Shown here piece by piece: positions 61,290 to 64,000 of a stretch of 64,000 nucleotides of DNA. The notes under the pieces are model-generated. The model was given only the letters and a program-made list of their open reading frames with translations, was not told the origin of the DNA and did not search any database. Made by a program: the position numbers and the translations under genes. The stretch lies in assembly GCF_900114325.1 (NCBI RefSeq), contig NZ_FOSR01000003.1, forward strand, positions 62,001 through 126,000, given 5' to 3'. This DNA comes from Rhodanobacter glycinis. Lineage in GTDB: Bacteria; Pseudomonadota; Gammaproteobacteria; Xanthomonadales; Rhodanobacteraceae. Position 1 is the first letter of the stretch. The number at the start of each line of letters is the position of its first letter.

Positions 61290-61885
61290 GCGTACCGCTC
61301 GCGCAAGCGCTCGCGCAACTTCACCAGCGCCTGGCCGCGATGGCTGAGGCGATTCTTCAGCGCGTCGTCCATTTCGGCCACGCTCTGTTCGTAACCATCG
61401 GGCAGGAACACCGGGTTGTAGCCGAAGCCACCGGTGCCGCGGCCTGCTTCGAGGATGCGTCCGTGCCAGCGCGCCTCGGCGATCAGCGGCGCCGGGTCGT
61501 CGGCGTGTTGCAGCAGCACCAGTACGCAGATGAAGAACGCGCCGCGCTGGTTGCCTGGTACGCCGTCCAGTGCGCGCAGCAACTTGGCGTTGTTCGCCGC
61601 GGCGTCGCCGTGGCCGCCGCTGTAGCGCGCCGAATACAGGCCGGGCGCGCCGTTGAGATGGTTCACGCACAGGCCCGAATCATCGGCCAGCGCGGGCAGG
61701 CCGCTGGCTTGCGCGGCGTGGCGTGCCTTGAGCAGAGCGTTCTCGACGAAGGTCAGGCCGGTTTCCTCGGCATCGTCGATGCCCAGCGTGGCCTGGGGCA
61801 CGACTTCGAGCCCGCTGTCGGCCAGCAATGCGCCGAATTCCTTGAGCTTGCCCGGGTTGCTGCTGGCCAGAACGATGCGTTGCAT
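61286..61885 (-). CDS. rdgB: Non-canonical purine NTP pyrophosphatase (dITP/XTP)
   Basis: 199 residues. ASSNPGKLKEF, TFVENALLKARHAA and ALADDSGLCV, GAPGLYSARYSG, GFGYNPVFLP and LSHRGQAL are the family signatures. It cleans the nucleotide pool of deaminated purines. It is translationally coupled to hemW, as in E. coli. Confidence 0.96.
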   Translation of the reverse strand: MQRIVLASSNPGKLKEFGALLADSGLEVVPQATLGIDDAEETGLTFVENALLKARHAAQASGLPALADDSGLCVNHLNGAPGLYSARYSGGHGDAAANNAKLLRALDGVPGNQRGAFFICVLVLLQHADDPAPLIAEARWHGRILEAGRGTGGFGYNPVFLPDGYEQSVAEMDDALKNRLSHRGQALVKLRERLRERYA

Positions 61886-61914
61886 GGTGATGTGGATCTC
61901 CTGAGCCTGGTTGC

Positions 61915-61955
61915 CCTCACCCCGTGCTCTCTGCCGCAGGCGGGAGAGAGGGAGT
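61915..61955. repeat. Degenerate family B palindrome
   Basis: ccctcaccccgtgctctctg followed by ccgcaggcgggagagaggg, an imperfect hairpin between rdgB and rph. Confidence 0.45.
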
Positions 61956-61980
61956 GATCGTCGCGCTGCACGCGACCACG

Positions 61981-62715
61981 TTATTCGATGGAAGTGGCCA
62001 ACGCGGCGCGTTGCGCGGCCACCAGTTCGCCGATGCCCTTTTCGGCCAGCGCCAGCAAGGCATCCATCTCGTCGCGGCGGAAGGCGTGGCCTTCGGCGGT
62101 GCCCTGGACTTCGATGAAGCCGCCACCGTCGTTCATTACCACGTTCATGTCGGTGTCGCAGTTCGAATCCTCGGCGTAGTCGAGGTCGAGCACCGGCAGG
62201 CCCTTGTAGATGCCGACCGAGACGGCGGCAATCGCGCCGACGATCGGGTTGCGCTTCAGGTTCTCGCGCTTCATCAGCAGGCTCACCGCGTCGACCAGGG
62301 CCACGTAGGCGCCGGTAATGGCCGCGGTGCGGGTGCCGCCATCGGCCTGCAGCACGTCGCAGTCGAGGGTGATCACGCGCTCGCCCAGCGCCTGGCGATT
62401 GATGCAGGCGCGCAGGCTGCGGCCGATCAGGCGCTGGATTTCCATGGTGCGGCCGCCCTGGCCACCGCGCGCGGCTTCGCGCTGCATGCGGGTGTTGGTG
62501 GCGCGCGGCAGCATGCCGTATTCGGCGGTGACCCAGCCTTCGCCCTTGCCGCGCAGCCAGGCGGGTGCCCGATCCTCGATGCTGGCGGTGCACAGTACGC
62601 GGGTGTCGCCGAAGCTGACCAGTACCGATCCTTCGGCGTGGCGGGTGTAATGGCGTTCGATGGTGACGGGGCGCAGCTGATCGCTGGCACGGCCGCTGGG
62701 GCGAGTGACGTTCAT
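61981..62715 (-). CDS. rph: Ribonuclease PH
   Basis: 244 residues, full length. Phosphorolytic 3'-5' exoribonuclease that matures tRNA ends. Motifs: RPSGR near the N-terminus, [67 protein letters not shown] and [17 protein letters not shown]. Divergent from yicC over 91 bases. Confidence 0.97.
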   Translation of the reverse strand: MNVTRPSGRASDQLRPVTIERHYTRHAEGSVLVSFGDTRVLCTASIEDRAPAWLRGKGEGWVTAEYGMLPRATNTRMQREAARGGQGGRTMEIQRLIGRSLRACINRQALGERVITLDCDVLQADGGTRTAAITGAYVALVDAVSLLMKRENLKRNPIVGAIAAVSVGIYKGLPVLDLDYAEDSNCDTDMNVVMNDGGGFIEVQGTAEGHAFRRDEMDALLALAEKGIGELVAAQRAALATSIE

Positions 62716-62806
62716 GGGGGCTTTCCTGGCTTCGCGTGGCCGGATTGGGCAGGCGGGGCGCCAGAGTTTACCATTGCGTCCTTTCCACCACCTCCGGAAG
62801 CCTCCG

Positions 62807-63667
62807 ATGATCCGCAGCATGACGGCTTACGCCAGCGCCGAAACCACCGGTTCCGCCGGCACGCTCAGTTGCGAGCTGCGTACGGTCAATCATCGTTACC
62901 TGGAGCTGAGTCCACGCCTGCCGGACGACTTGCGCAATGCCGAGTCGCTGTTGCGCGAGCGCGTCGCGGCGAAACTGTCGCGCGGCAAGGTGGACCTGAC
63001 CGTGCGTCGCAACGGCGAGTCGCGCGGAAGTTCGCTGCAGCTCGACCGGACGCTGCTGGCGCGTTTGTCCGAGCTGTCGCTGGATATGGAGGCGCAGTTC
63101 CCGCGCATGCGCGTGGAATTCACCGAACTGCTGCGTTTTCCTGGCGTGATGCAGCAAGAGGCAGTCGATCCGGAAGCACAGCAGGCGGCGCTGTTCGAGG
63201 TGCTTGATCGCGCCCTGGACGTGCTGACTGCCACCCGCGAGCGCGAAGGCGCCAAGATCGAGGAGGCGTTGCGCGACAAGCTCGACGCGATCGAACGCAT
63301 CGTCGCTGACGTGCGCGGCTGGATGCCGGAAATACGCACTGCCCTGCGCGCACGGCTGGAATCGCGCCTGGCCGACCTCAAGCAGCCCGCCGACCCGGGC
63401 CGGCTGGAGCAGGAACTGGTGCTGCAGATCACCCGTTGCGACGTGGACGAAGAGCTGGACCGCCTGGCCACCCATATTGCCGAAACACGCCGCGTGCTCG
63501 GCCTGAAGGAGCCGGTCGGCCGTCGCCTCGACTTCCTGATGCAGGAATTCAATCGCGAGGCGAACACGCTGGGTTCCAAGTCGGTCGACGCGCGCACCAC
63601 CAATGCCGCAGTGGAACTCAAGGTGCTGATCGAGCAGATGCGCGAACAGGTGCAAAACGTGGAATGA
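62807..63667 (+). CDS. yicC: YicC-family endoribonuclease
   Basis: 286 residues, usual length. N-terminal [27 protein letters not shown] and the C-terminal conserved block [23 protein letters not shown]...[19 protein letters not shown]-type segment are typical. YicC was shown to be an endoribonuclease that affects small-RNA decay in E. coli. In many relatives gmk follows directly; here an intrinsic terminator and an integrase gene follow. Confidence 0.93.
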   Translation: MIRSMTAYASAETTGSAGTLSCELRTVNHRYLELSPRLPDDLRNAESLLRERVAAKLSRGKVDLTVRRNGESRGSSLQLDRTLLARLSELSLDMEAQFPRMRVEFTELLRFPGVMQQEAVDPEAQQAALFEVLDRALDVLTATREREGAKIEEALRDKLDAIERIVADVRGWMPEIRTALRARLESRLADLKQPADPGRLEQELVLQITRCDVDEELDRLATHIAETRRVLGLKEPVGRRLDFLMQEFNREANTLGSKSVDARTTNAAVELKVLIEQMREQVQNVE

Positions 63668-63714
63668 TGTTTCATGGTGTCCAATGCCGTCCGGTGTGAA
63701 ACGTTAAGTTACTG

Positions 63715-63739
63715 AAAGCCCGCGAATTGCGGGCTTTTT
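63715..63739 (+). terminator. Rho-independent terminator of yicC
   Basis: Stem aaagcccgc / gcgggcttt with a gaatt loop and five T residues, 47 bases after the stop. Confidence 0.9.
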
Positions 63740-63780
63740 CTTGTCCGACATCCACCGATGGTGTCCATCTCCATCCGGCT

Positions 63781-63839
63781 GTACCCTTGTACCCAAGCTT
63801 GTACCCAATGGGTACAAATTGGCTTCGGATTGGGTACAA
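63781..63839. repeat. Cluster of GTACCC direct and inverted repeats upstream of integrase
   Basis: ttgtacccaa occurs twice in direct orientation (63787-63796 and 63799-63808); inverted copies tgggtacaa (63809-63817) and ttgggtacaa (63830-63839) follow, and a fifth gtaccc begins at 63781. Two of them form a palindrome ttgtaccca-a-tgggtacaa. These are likely integrase/excisionase arm sites or an operator, near the attachment site of the element. Confidence 0.65.
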
Positions 63840-63854
63840 CGTCGAGAGGTGGCT

Positions 63855-64000
63855 ATGGGCAAGCTGTCAGACGTCGAGATACGGCACTGGATCGCTGCCG
63901 GCGAGCGGTTCGAGGGGAAGGGCGACGGCGGCGGTTTGAGTCTGCGCTATCGCCAAGGGGACGCCGTACCGCGCTGGCTGTTCCGCTACCGGCTCGCCGG
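63855..64000 (+). CDS. Tyrosine recombinase (phage-type integrase), N-terminal part
   Basis: The frame from ATG 63855 runs off the window after 48 complete codons. It begins MGKLSDVEIRHWIAAGERFE, followed by GGGLSLRY and a WLFRYRLAG segment, the pattern of the DUF4102 arm-DNA-binding domain at the N-terminus of P4-type integrases. The catalytic domain is outside the window. Its position immediately after the yicC terminator and a set of GTACCC repeats marks the left end of an integrated element. Confidence 0.8.
   Translation, partial: MGKLSDVEIRHWIAAGERFEGKGDGGGLSLRYRQGDAVPRWLFRYRLA

Noticed and set aside
63668-63854. tRNA or tmRNA 3' end as the integrase attachment site
   Set aside because: No cloverleaf or tRNA T-arm is visible here; only the yicC terminator and the GTACCC repeats are seen.

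Overview
The window is high-G+C DNA (about two-thirds G+C by eye) from a gammaproteobacterium of the Xanthomonadales, most likely Rhodanobacteraceae (Rhodanobacter, Dyella or Luteibacter type). Reasons: a Clp-type CRP homologue next to speD, rpe near trpE with trpGDC apart, GTG starts on many genes, very large Oar-like TonB receptors, and dispersed palindromes typical of this group. The assignment is inference from gene content; no 16S gene is present.

Layout. 1-472: end of transketolase with its terminator. 530-1475: gene-free, repeat-rich DNA. 1476-3616 (minus): purC, an SMR exporter, an Mpo1-like protein and a small membrane protein. 3903-5831 (plus): cytochrome c, djlA and rpe. 6150-6415 (minus): two previously hidden tiny ORFs and a terminator, divergent from a response regulator / secreted protein / sensor kinase operon (6594-9959). 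9969-12261 (minus): two tandem paralogues in which a pilin-like domain is fused to a polytopic membrane domain. 12570: trpE.

14201-35427 is an accessory block between trpE and trpGDC. After a lower-G+C pair of unknown genes comes a coherent set for scavenging and breaking down murein (peptidoglycan) peptides. Minus strand: AmiD-like amidase, two SxxK serine hydrolases, VanX-like D-Ala-D-Ala dipeptidase, M19 dipeptidase, LysA-type diaminopimelate decarboxylase, an Oar-like TonB receptor and a transglutaminase-like protein. Divergent plus strand: DUF819 permease, SH3-NlpC/P60 endopeptidase (YkfC-like), L-Ala-D/L-Glu epimerase (YkfB-like), an RpiR/MurR-like regulator with an altered ligand pocket, a YkuD-fold protein, a DAACS symporter and an FAD D-amino-acid oxidase-like enzyme. 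Together they could take tri-, tetra- and pentapeptides across the outer membrane, trim the D-Ala ends, cut the gamma-D-Glu-DAP bond, epimerise and hydrolyse L-Ala-D-Glu, decarboxylate DAP and oxidise D-amino acids. This is the most interesting system in the window. It is followed by a divergent alpha-galactosidase / GH2 pair with a tandem palindromic operator, an SGNH hydrolase and an Hsp70-like protein.

41269-63667 is conserved core: trpGDC (with a possible Trp-rich leader), HAD phosphatase, clp, speD, coq7, rplM-rpsI, tRNA-Gln(CUG), a ClC channel, rpiA, EVE protein, the conserved zapA-ssrS(6S RNA)-fthC locus, ygfB-pepP, pepQ, PilZ-DUF1631, hemW-rdgB, rph and yicC. At the right edge an integrase begins (63855), preceded by a cluster of GTACCC repeats, so a mobile element starts there.

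Three families of dispersed palindromes lie between genes, and one copy sits inside the 5' end of the VanX-like gene.
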